54,301 nt of DNA from Schwartzia sp. (in: firmicutes) (GTDB lineage Bacteria; Bacillota; Negativicutes; Selenomonadales; Selenomonadaceae): contig JAFVAI010000078.1 of assembly GCA_017480545.1 (NCBI GenBank), forward strand, positions 1-54,301, given 5' to 3'. The notes beneath the pieces were generated by a model. It worked only from the letters and a program-made list of their open reading frames with translations. It was not told where the DNA came from and searched no databases. Of the stretch, positions 16,290 to 23,174 are shown piece by piece. Numbering within the stretch: the stretch's first letter is position 1; each line of letters begins with the position of its first letter. Made by a program: the position numbers and the translations under genes.

Positions 16290-17657
16290 TCAGAAGAAGA
16301 AGTTCAGTTCGGTGAAGAACATGCTGGCGTCGTCGTCCTGTCCGGCGGCCTTGTTGATCTTGTCCTTGCCGATGAAATACTTGAAAGACGCCGAGAAGTT
16401 CTTCATCGGGATCATCTCAAAGCCAATCTCGACGCCCTTCTGTCCGGCACTGATGGCATCATAGGTCGGCGCCCAGACGGCTTCCTGGCCGAGGCTGCGG
16501 TAGGCGACGAACGCGCCCCACGAGCCCTTGTCCGCAGGGTCGGCGCCCTTGTAGTCGAGCTGGACCGTCCAGGCGCGCTTGGAGTCCTGGCCGGTCTCGT
16601 CGGTGTCCTTCGCCGAAGTGTTCCAAGCATAAGCGCCGTTCAGGTTGAAGTTCTTCCCAAACTGCCAACCAAGGCCGACATCCCAAAGGTTCATGGCTTC
16701 CTTGTCATTGCCGGCATACAACTCACGAAGGACAGCCTTGTTTGCAAAATGATGGTAGCCGACGCCCCAATTGATTTTGTCCTCGGAGTTGTTGTAAATC
16801 TCAATGCCCTGATAGCTGGCGGTTGCACCGGTGTATGCCGTTGCGGGGTCGTCTGGATTCGTTTGCCGAGGCCACCCCGGGCGGCCCACCGCTTCGGCGC
16901 TTGCGCGGCCAACGGTAATCGTTCCTTTGATCTTGCTGCCGACCGTAATCTGGCCGCCGGCCACATTGTCATCGAACAGCATACCGTTGTCACTGTTGCT
17001 CATATAGGGCAGCTTGCCGAGCAGGAGCTGGAAGTTCTTGTAGTCGCCCTGCACCCAGACGTGCTCCATGACGAACTCATCGTCGGCGTCATTCTCCGCA
17101 ATCTTGCCGTTGGACGCGTTTTTCGCGCTGTTCATGTCCGTGCTGTAGTCGAGGCGGGCATGGGCGGTCCAGTTCTTGTTGATGGCTATTTCCGGTTCGA
17201 GGCGAAGCGTCACATACTGGGCGTTGGTCTGAATGGGTTTGTTTTCGGCCGGATTGGAGTGCAGACGTACATTGGCGTAGCGATAACGCACCGCGCCGGT
17301 CCACTTCACGTTGTCCACTTTTTTCTCGAGCGCGGCAACGCGGACGCCGAGGCTCTGCAGTTCGTCGGCGAACTCGGCCGCCAGCTTGTCGAGCAGCGCC
17401 TTGTCCGCGCCGTTGCCGCCTTTCGCCATGGCGCGGGCAATCATCTGCGCCATCTCGTAGCGGGTGATTTCCTGGCCGCCGCGATAGGTGCCGTCGCCGT
17501 AGCCCTCAATCACGCCATCCGCAGCGAGCTGAGCAATGGCGTCGTATGCCCAATGGGCGGCAGGAACATCCTCGAACGGATTCGCCGCGGCGAACGCCGC
17601 CTGCGCTGCGCCCACGACGAGAGCCGTCGCCAGCGCGGAAACAAGAGATTTCTTCAT
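16290..17657 (-). CDS. SLH-domain outer-membrane porin, OmpM-like
   Basis: A 455-residue outer-membrane protein. A signal peptide (1-~23, ending AAFA) is followed by one SLH domain (about 25-80: NPFEDVPAAHWAYDAI, GYGDGTYRGG, ITRYEMAQMIARAM). Then come a short coiled coil (LGVRVAALEKKVD) and a beta-barrel ending in Phe, the usual BAM recognition signal. In Negativicutes these porins tether the outer membrane through SLH binding to polyamine-modified peptidoglycan and allow solute diffusion. A GGGAGG site precedes ATG 17657; upstream in-frame codons lack one. It has its own promoter (17752-17780). Confidence 0.93.
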   Translation of the reverse strand: MKKSLVSALATALVVGAAQAAFAAANPFEDVPAAHWAYDAIAQLAADGVIEGYGDGTYRGGQEITRYEMAQMIARAMAKGGNGADKALLDKLAAEFADELQSLGVRVAALEKKVDNVKWTGAVRYRYANVRLHSNPAENKPIQTNAQYVTLRLEPEIAINKNWTAHARLDYSTDMNSAKNASNGKIAENDADDEFVMEHVWVQGDYKNFQLLLGKLPYMSNSDNGMLFDDNVAGGQITVGSKIKGTITVGRASAEAVGRPGWPRQTNPDDPATAYTGATASYQGIEIYNNSEDKINWGVGYHHFANKAVLRELYAGNDKEAMNLWDVGLGWQFGKNFNLNGAYAWNTSAKDTDETGQDSKRAWTVQLDYKGADPADKGSWGAFVAYRSLGQEAVWAPTYDAISAGQKGVEIGFEMIPMKNFSASFKYFIGKDKINKAAGQDDDASMFFTELNFFF

Positions 17658-17751
17658 GCAAAACGCCTCCCGCAAATACAATACTCGCCCCATCGTCCGC
17701 GACGCCGCTTCTTTCCCGGCGCGCCCGTCTCCGGCAGATGCTATGCGCATT

Positions 17752-17780
17752 ATGATAGCACAGATTCCCGCACAGGGCAA
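17752..17780 (-). promoter_or_regulatory. sigma-70-type promoter of the OmpM-like porin
   Basis: On the minus strand: TTGCCC (17780-17775), 17-bp spacer, TATCAT (17757-17752). It lies about 95 bases upstream of the porin start and after the terminator of the neighbouring binding-protein gene, so the porin is transcribed independently. Confidence 0.7.
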
Positions 17781-17852
17781 TTTGCGCGGCTTGTATACAT
17801 AGAAGGAACAGGAAAGAAAAGCGGGCGGCGTTGATGCAGGAGCATTTCGGAT

Positions 17853-17883
17853 AAAAAAGGCGGAACGCTGTTCGCGTTCCGCC
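17853..17883 (-). terminator. terminator of the binding-protein gene
   Basis: Minus strand: 10-bp perfect stem (17874-17883 with 17859-17868), 5-nt loop, then six T (17853-17858). It lies directly after the stop of the substrate-binding lipoprotein. Confidence 0.88.
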
Positions 17884-17896
17884 ACTTTTTTATCGC

Positions 17897-18940
17897 TTAC
17901 TTCTTGATGATCTCCGTGAACTTCTTGATCGTTTCTTCCTTCTTCGGGAGAATCTCCGTGTAGCTGACCTTGATGCCGTTCTTCAGGGCGGCTTCCGGCT
18001 GCGGGAGATTGTACTTCTCGGGAATCTTGACATCCTTGCGGACGGGGACGGTGCCGGCTTCGGCGACCTTCTGCTGGGCTTCCTGGCTGAGCAGGTAATC
18101 GACGAATTTCTTCGCGGCTTCGACGTTGTTCGAGCCTTTGAAGATCGCCACCGGGCTCGGAACCATCAGGAGTTCCGGTGGATACGCCATCTTCAGGTGC
18201 GCGCCCTTCGCAATCTTGCTGTTGGTGATGTAGTCGACGCCGAGGCAGGCGACGAGCTCGCCGGAGGAGGTGTCGTCAACGACCTGGCCGGAGCCTTTGC
18301 CGATGCGCGCGCCGTTGTCATGCAGCTTGTTGAAATAATCCCAGCCGAACTGCTTCTCAAGGAGCGCGACGCTCATGTAGGACGTGCCGGAGAGCGCCGG
18401 GTCGGCAATGCCGAAGCCCTTGTTGTATTCCGGCTTCAGGAGGTCGGACCACTGGGCCGGGGCCGTTTTGATCTTGTCCGTGTTGTAGACGATGCCGAGG
18501 GTGCCGAGGCGGGCCGCCGTGAAGCTGCCGTCATAATCGTCGAACGGGTTCAGGAGCTCGTTGAAAATCGGGGTCTTGTAAACTTCCAGCATATTCTGGG
18601 CCTTCATCTGATAGAAGTCCGGAACCTCGCTGGTCCAGATGACATCGGCGAGGATATGGCCGCTCTGTTTCTCGGCGGCGATTTTCGCCATCAGCTTGCC
18701 CGCGCCGGCGGACTGATAATCGACCTCGATGCCGGGGTTCTTCTTCTTGAAGCCTTCGACGATGCCGCTGATCAGCGCCTCCTTCATCGAAGTGTAAATC
18801 ACGAGTTTGTTTTTCGCGCCCGCCGCGCCGGAGCCGGAACCCGACGACTGGGGCTTCGGGCCGCCGCCGCAGCCGGCGACGAGGGCCGTCGTCAGTGCCA
18901 CGCACAGAACCATGAATAACGCGAGTGCTCTTTTCTTCAT
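17897..18940 (-). CDS. ABC transporter substrate-binding lipoprotein (ferric iron/AEP family)
   Basis: A 347-residue exported lipoprotein: n-region MKKR, hydrophobic core, lipobox LVAGC, then a Gly/Ser-rich linker. The mature part is a family 1 periplasmic binding fold with LVIYTSMKEALISGIV at its start and ADVIWTSEVPDFYQ further on. This family captures ferric iron, thiamine or aminoethylphosphonate. It sits about 10.6 kb from the matching ATPase/permease operon at 3395-7238, transcribed in the same direction. ATG 18940 has AAGGAG eight bases upstream; a GTG three codons earlier is possible. Ligand not determinable. Confidence 0.85.
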   Translation of the reverse strand: MKKRALALFMVLCVALTTALVAGCGGGPKPQSSGSGSGAAGAKNKLVIYTSMKEALISGIVEGFKKKNPGIEVDYQSAGAGKLMAKIAAEKQSGHILADVIWTSEVPDFYQMKAQNMLEVYKTPIFNELLNPFDDYDGSFTAARLGTLGIVYNTDKIKTAPAQWSDLLKPEYNKGFGIADPALSGTSYMSVALLEKQFGWDYFNKLHDNGARIGKGSGQVVDDTSSGELVACLGVDYITNSKIAKGAHLKMAYPPELLMVPSPVAIFKGSNNVEAAKKFVDYLLSQEAQQKVAEAGTVPVRKDVKIPEKYNLPQPEAALKNGIKVSYTEILPKKEETIKKFTEIIKK

Positions 18941-19250
18941 ACATTCCACTCCTTATTTAATGAAATCATTTGCGGGAAACGCGCTCCGCACGCGCTCCGA
19001 AGAAGCCGGAAATTTGCGCGGCTTCTCACGGTTCGGAAACGCCGCCTCCCTTCCCTTGCCCGAAAAACGCGGCGGATCGCCGCCCGTCTTGTCAGACAAT
19101 TCGTACTTGCCTTAATTATAATGCGAACGGCGGTGGATTGCAATGAAATTTTTCCGCGCGAAATTTTTCGGGCAAAGAGGAAATTTTGTCGGCGTGGCGA
19201 ATATTTTTCATAATAATATTCAAAAACGGCGGCACAGTGTGGAGGACAGT
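18941..19250. other. divergent intergenic region
   Basis: About 310 bases between the leftward binding-protein gene and the rightward glycosyltransferase gene. An AT-rich box at 19112-19122 contains TATAAT on both strands (plus 19117-19122) and could give -10 elements either way, but no well-spaced -35 was found. No gene seen. Confidence 0.4.
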
Positions 19251-21017
19251 ATGGAAGATCGGATCGGCGAGGAAAAAAAGACAGATAAAGAGGAATGGCT
19301 GGCGGCGGCCGCGCGCTTTTGCCATGAGGGCGATTTCAAGGGAATGCGCGCCTGCGCCCGGGAAATCCTCGCCCATGATTTCGACGACGTGGACGGGCAG
19401 GCGCTTTTCGCGCAGGCATCTCTCTACCTGGGCGAGGAAGAGACGGCGGAAAGTGTCGTGCGCCGTCTTTGGGACACTGCGCCCCGCCACTGGCGGCTGC
19501 TTTTGGTGGCGGGCGAGCTTCACGCGCTGCGGTTTGAAATGCGGCAGGCCATCGACGTTTTGAAACGGCTATGGACGCTGGGGCAGGCACGGACGGGGGC
19601 GGTGGCGCCTTACGACATGGCGATCATGGAACGCGCGGGGCGGCTTTTGACCGACGCCTGCTATCTTCTGGCGCGCCCCGACGAGGCGGCGGAATATCTT
19701 TTCGAGCTCGTCGGCATCATTCAGGACTTGCAGACGAAAGAGGAGCTTTACAGCAAGGCGCTGTTCCTTTCCAATTATCGCTTGGAGGGGCAGCAGAACC
19801 GGACGCGCCGGGAAGGCATCAACGGCTTCTTCGGCGCGAAGGTCACGATGCCGCACACGCGCCCGGCCTCGGTGCCGGACCGGAAAATGCGGATCGGTTA
19901 CATCTCGCCCGATCTGCGCGAGCACGCCGTCGCGAATTTTCTCTCGCCGTTTTTCCGGAATTTCGCGAAGCTGGATTTTAATGTGTTCTGCTATATGACG
20001 GGCACGCCGGACAACATCACCCAACGCTTCAAGCGGAGCGCGGTGAACTGGCGCGAGCTTCAGGGACTTTCCCCGCAGGAGGCGGCGCGCCGCATTTATC
20101 GCGACCATGTGGATATTCTCGTGGATTTCGCGGGCCATTCGCAGGGCTCGAGCTTGGCAACGCTCGCTTACCGTCCCGCGCCGATTCAGATGACCGCCAT
20201 CGGCGACGTGGGCTCCACGGGCCTTCGGGAGATCGATTACTTCCTTTCCGACGGCTACTGTTCGCCGCCCGATCGCCCCACGCCGGAATTCACCGAGCGG
20301 CTGGCACGGGTCCCGGATTGCCATTTGTGCTATGACCCGACCATCCTGCGCCCGCTGCCGGAGCCGGGGGCGGAGCCGCCCGCGCAGCGAAACGGATATG
20401 TGACCTTCGGAAGCTTCAACAATTTCGCCAAGGCGAGCCGGGAAACGCTGGTGCTCTGGCGTTCCGTGCTCGAAGCCGTTCCTCGGTCGCGGCTTGTCAT
20501 CAAAGGGAAAATCGCGTCGGTGCCGGACGGCGAGGAGGAAGCGACGGCGCGGCTGGCCGGGGTCGGCATCGACCTTGCGCGGGTCGATCTTCGTCCGTAC
20601 AGTCCCGATTATTTGGAGCAATACCGCGACATCGACATTGCCCTGGACACGACGCCGTTCACCGGAGGGTTGACCACTTGCGAGGCGCTCGTCATGGGCG
20701 TCCCCGTGGTTTCGTTGAAAGGCTCGACCCATGCCGCGCGCATCGGCACGAGCATTTTGGAAAACGCGGGACTGCCGGAGCTTGTCGCGTCGAACGGGAC
20801 GGAATATGTGAGAAAGGCGGCGCGCATCGCCGGGTCGCTTCCGATTCTCGTCAAATTTCATGGCGGCCTTCGCGAGGTCATGCGCGGCTCGCGCCTGATG
20901 GACGCGAAAGGCTACATGAAAAGCGTGGAAGCGCTGTATCGGTCGATTTGGCAGGACTATTGCACGGGCGGGGAGAAATGGGCTTCCAAAGGCAGGCAGT
21001 TTTTCCACGGCGTATAG
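19251..21017 (+). CDS. SPINDLY-type O-GlcNAc transferase with TPR-like N-terminus
   Basis: A 588-residue protein. Residues ~1-185 are helical repeats of TPR type. The C-terminal ~400 residues are a family 41 glycosyltransferase domain: MRIGYISPDLREHAVANF, a VTFGSFNNFAKAS element, and the sugar-nucleotide site DTTPFTGGLTTCEALVMGVPVV. Family 41 enzymes add GlcNAc to Ser/Thr of proteins in the cytoplasm. Flagellins begin about 2.2 kb downstream, with a YjfB motility gene between, so flagellin glycosylation is a reasonable inference. ATG 19251 follows GGAGG; an in-frame ATG at 19143 lacks a ribosome site. Confidence 0.85.
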   Translation: MEDRIGEEKKTDKEEWLAAAARFCHEGDFKGMRACAREILAHDFDDVDGQALFAQASLYLGEEETAESVVRRLWDTAPRHWRLLLVAGELHALRFEMRQAIDVLKRLWTLGQARTGAVAPYDMAIMERAGRLLTDACYLLARPDEAAEYLFELVGIIQDLQTKEELYSKALFLSNYRLEGQQNRTRREGINGFFGAKVTMPHTRPASVPDRKMRIGYISPDLREHAVANFLSPFFRNFAKLDFNVFCYMTGTPDNITQRFKRSAVNWRELQGLSPQEAARRIYRDHVDILVDFAGHSQGSSLATLAYRPAPIQMTAIGDVGSTGLREIDYFLSDGYCSPPDRPTPEFTERLARVPDCHLCYDPTILRPLPEPGAEPPAQRNGYVTFGSFNNFAKASRETLVLWRSVLEAVPRSRLVIKGKIASVPDGEEEATARLAGVGIDLARVDLRPYSPDYLEQYRDIDIALDTTPFTGGLTTCEALVMGVPVVSLKGSTHAARIGTSILENAGLPELVASNGTEYVRKAARIAGSLPILVKFHGGLREVMRGSRLMDAKGYMKSVEALYRSIWQDYCTGGEKWASKGRQFFHGV

Positions 21018-21041
21018 GCAACGCCGAACAAGTCCCTTCGG

Positions 21042-21151
21042 GCCACGCCGGGTCTTTTTCCGTCATGCGGCATCAGATGCCGTTCGACGTAGCGATGCTA
21101 CGCTTTCGCTGCATCCTCCTTGCCTGACGGAAAAATCCCTCGGCGTGGCCT
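21042..21151. repeat. imperfect long inverted repeat with internal hairpins
   Basis: Outer arms GGCCACGCCG...TTTTTCCGTCA (21042-21066) and TGACGGAAAAA...CGGCGTGGCC (21126-21151) are inverted. Two small hairpins lie inside (CGGCAT/ATGCCG at 21069-21083 and GTAGC/GCTAC at 21090-21102). It lies 24 bases after the glycosyltransferase stop and looks like a folded intergenic repeat element; it could also act in termination. Copies elsewhere cannot be checked here. Confidence 0.55.
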
Positions 21152-21207
21152 CGAATTGACGTATTCGTCGTTTCCTATAAGGCTCTCGGTTTATTTCGTG
21201 AAAACAC

Positions 21208-21236
21208 TTGCACTTTCTTTTTCTATTCGCTATAAT
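21208..21236 (+). promoter_or_regulatory. sigma-70-type promoter of the YjfB gene
   Basis: TTGCAC (21208-21213), 17-bp spacer, TATAAT (21231-21236), with a 5' leader of about 32 bases to the GTG start. Confidence 0.75.
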
Positions 21237-21275
21237 ACAGGAAATATCACCGCGACGGAAAAGGAGCGAGAAAGC

Positions 21276-21464
21276 GTGGACATGGACATGAGCATCGCGG
21301 CGCTCAGCGTCGATATGGCGCAGGGACGCACGCAACAGCAGTTGGGGATTTCCATACTCAAGGAAGCGATGGAAACGAGCGGCGAGGCTGTGGCGGAGCT
21401 TTTGGAGAGCGTCCCCGTGAGCCCCGATCCCGATCTTGGAGCGGCGGTAGATATTATGGCTTGA
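21276..21464 (+). CDS. yjfB: YjfB-family putative motility protein
   Basis: A 62-residue protein matching the small YjfB family: MSIAALSVDMAQ near the N-terminus, QQQLGISILKEAMETSG in the middle, and an Asp/Leu-rich end. In Firmicutes the family accompanies flagellar genes and is usually called a putative motility protein; its biochemical role is not known. GTG 21276 with GGAG nine bases upstream is the likely start; ATG 21282 or 21288 are alternatives. The O-GlcNAc transferase upstream and the flagellins downstream fit the motility context. Confidence 0.75.
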   Translation: MDMDMSIAALSVDMAQGRTQQQLGISILKEAMETSGEAVAELLESVPVSPDPDLGAAVDIMA

Positions 21465-21528
21465 TTTCTGTTGCCGGGCGGAACTGGCAACGGAGATATG
21501 CAAGACGAAAGGTAAGGGGATTTTTTTC

Positions 21529-21810
21529 ATGGCTTTTGAAGACGAGACGCTCACGTGCAAAGACTGCGGCAAAGAATTTATCTTCACCGCGGGCGAACAG
21601 GAATTTTATGCGGAGAAGGGTTTTGAGAACAAGCCCGCCCGCTGCCGCGATTGCCGCGACAAGCGCCGCCGCAGCCGTGACAATGGCGAGGAACGCCAGA
21701 TGTTTACGGTGGTCTGCGCGGATTGCGGCAAGGAGACGCAGGTTCCGTTCGAGCCGAAGGATGACCGTCCGGTCTACTGCCGCGACTGCTTCAGCAAGCA
21801 TCGCCGGTAA
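21529..21810 (+). CDS. zinc-ribbon protein with two CxxC...CxxC knuckles
   Basis: A 93-residue basic protein with two treble-clef or zinc-ribbon modules. The first has CKDCGKEF with CRDCRDKRRR about 28 residues later; the second has CADCGKET with CRDCFSKHRR at the C-terminus. Basic residues follow each second knuckle, which suggests nucleic-acid binding. Small zinc-ribbon proteins of this pattern are common in Negativicutes and clostridia, mostly without assigned function. It is followed by a weak terminator and appears to be a single gene. Confidence 0.8.
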   Translation: MAFEDETLTCKDCGKEFIFTAGEQEFYAEKGFENKPARCRDCRDKRRRSRDNGEERQMFTVVCADCGKETQVPFEPKDDRPVYCRDCFSKHRR

Positions 21811-21872
21811 GACGCGGACAAAGGCGGGCACGTGCCTGACGTTTTGAATAAGAACTGCAAAATGTGCAAAGC

Positions 21873-21895
21873 AGCCCGGCGTGTCCGGGCTGTCT
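21873..21895 (+). terminator. weak terminator after the zinc-ribbon gene
   Basis: A 7-bp stem AGCCCGG (21873-21879) / CCGGGCT (21885-21891) followed by a short T-rich stretch interrupted by G and C. Confidence 0.55.
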
Positions 21896-21958
21896 TTATG
21901 ATGGGGCGGTCGCTTTCGTTCCGTCACAAAAGGATATCCAATAGCAAAAGGAAAGGAA

Positions 21959-22756
21959 ATGGTGAAAGAAATGAAAAAGTTTATGACGCTTTGTTTGGTG
22001 GCGCTTCTCGCGTTGGCCACGCTGGCCGCCGGTTGCGGCGGGGGCGGCGACAAGAAGGACGCCAAGGGAGACCCGAAGGCGGAAAAGGTGCTTCGCATCG
22101 GGTGCAACGCGGATTTCGCGCCGTTTGAGTTCCAGGATGTCAGCGGCAAGGAGTACCAAGGCTTCGATATGGACCTGATTCGCGCCGTGGCGAAGGAAAT
22201 GGGCTACAAGGCGGAAATCCAGAACCTGAATTTCGACGGCCTGATCCCGGCGCTGGAGGCCGACAACCTCGACGTCATCATCTCGGGCATGACGATCAAC
22301 GACGAGCGCAAGAAAAAAGTTGACTTCTCCGATCCGTATTACAAGTCCGGCCTTTCCATCATCGTGAAGAAGGACGACACTTCCATCAACAAATTCTCCG
22401 ACCTGAAGGGCAAGAAGGTTGCCGTGCAGATCGGCACCACCAGCGCGATGGAGGTCAAGAAGATCGAGGGCGCGGAAGTCAAGGAGTTCAACAGCTCCGC
22501 CGACACGTTCCTCGAGCTGAAAGCCGGCGGCGTCGATGCCGTCGTCAACGACCGCCCGGTCAACGACTACTACATCATGAAGAGCGGCGTCACCGATGTC
22601 CGCCGCCTCGAAGAGCTTCTGACCTCCGAGGACTACGGCATTGCTTCCTCGAAGAAAAAGCCGGAAATGAAGAAACAGATTGACGCCGCGCTGAAAAAAT
22701 TGCACGACAGCGGCGAATACGACAAGATTTTCAAGAAGTGGTTCGGCAACGGCTGA
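21959..22756 (+). CDS. amino-acid ABC transporter substrate-binding lipoprotein
   Basis: A 265-residue exported binding protein of family 3 (polar or basic amino acids). The lipoprotein signal ends in LAAGC, followed by a Gly/Lys linker, then LRIGCNADFAPFEF, a GFDMDLIRAVAKEMGY helix and DVIISGMTIN, the hallmark ligand-site segments. It is monocistronic, closed by a strong terminator. The most likely permease and ATPase partners are at 28049-29411, about 5.3 kb away beyond the flagellins. ATG 21959 is chosen; an in-frame GTG and ATG lie just downstream and the ribosome site spacing does not settle it. Confidence 0.9.
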   Translation: MVKEMKKFMTLCLVALLALATLAAGCGGGGDKKDAKGDPKAEKVLRIGCNADFAPFEFQDVSGKEYQGFDMDLIRAVAKEMGYKAEIQNLNFDGLIPALEADNLDVIISGMTINDERKKKVDFSDPYYKSGLSIIVKKDDTSINKFSDLKGKKVAVQIGTTSAMEVKKIEGAEVKEFNSSADTFLELKAGGVDAVVNDRPVNDYYIMKSGVTDVRRLEELLTSEDYGIASSKKKPEMKKQIDAALKKLHDSGEYDKIFKKWFGNG

Positions 22757-22771
22757 TGACCGCAAACACGG

Positions 22772-22799
22772 CCGCCGCGCATTTTGCGCGGCGGTTTTT
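22772..22799 (+). terminator. strong rho-independent terminator
   Basis: A 9-bp GC-only stem CCGCCGCGC (22772-22780) / GCGCGGCGG (22786-22794), 5-nt loop, then T5. Confidence 0.92.
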
Positions 22800-22833
22800 G
22801 TATGCGCGGAATCGAATTTGAAAAACGAAAAAA

Positions 22834-22849
22834 TGTTTCACGTGAAACA
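22834..22849. other. parS: parS site (ParB/Spo0J binding)
   Basis: TGTTTCACGTGAAACA is a perfect 16-bp palindrome and an exact match to the Bacillus-type parS consensus TGTTNCACGTGAAACA. ParB-CTP clamps load there and spread, and recruit SMC for chromosome segregation. It lies in a non-coding gap of about 420 bases (22757-23174). parS sites usually cluster around the replication origin, so the window may lie in the origin-proximal part of the chromosome. Confidence 0.92.
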
Positions 22850-23085
22850 AACGAACATAACCTGAAAAATATATGATAAAAAGAAAAGCGGCGGCAATTT
22901 TTTGGATGGGAAATTTTTGAAACGATTTTTGGCAACTGCGAATGCGAATTTTCGAATCCCCGTCAGATCCCTGCATGGCGAATTTCTGGCCTCCCTCTTT
23001 TTGGGAGGTGGCACACAGCAGGTGTGACGGAAGAAGTTTTTTCGATGCGCTTTGTATTTCAAGCACAAGCAAATAGGACAAATTA

Positions 23086-23095
23086 CCCCCCCCCC
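23086..23095 (+). repeat. C10 homopolymer upstream of the flagellin promoter
   Basis: Ten consecutive C end seven bases before the sigma-28 -35 element. Tracts of this length are prone to slipped-strand mispairing. Confidence 0.9.
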
Positions 23096-23102
23096 GTTTC
23101 GC

Positions 23103-23130
23103 TTAAGTTTTTCCGCAGAATGTGCGATAA
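23103..23130 (+). promoter_or_regulatory. sigma-28 (FliA/SigD) promoter of the flagellin genes
   Basis: TTAAGTTT (23103-23110), 12-bp spacer, TGCGATAA (23123-23130), close to the flagellar sigma consensus TAAAGTTT-N11-GCCGATAA. It lies about 45 bases before the first flagellin ATG and probably drives both flagellin genes. Confidence 0.8.
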
Positions 23131-23174
23131 TATGAATATAACATTCATTATGGCCGTGAAAGGATGGATGCCCA

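Noticed and set aside
16257-16290. Hairpin ATTTCCC/GGGAAAT as a terminator of the porin gene
   Set aside because: Its right arm overlaps the porin stop, the stem is only 7 bp with a long loop, and no T run follows on the minus strand.
17658-17885. N-terminal extension of the OmpM-like porin
   Set aside because: The frame is open upstream, but the signal peptide starts at 17657 behind GGGAGG, and the extension would run across the promoter.
19143-19250. 36-codon N-terminal extension of the O-GlcNAc transferase
   Set aside because: The upstream ATG has no ribosome site, while ATG 19251 is preceded by GGAGG; the extension is Phe/Lys/Asn-rich and unlike a TPR start.
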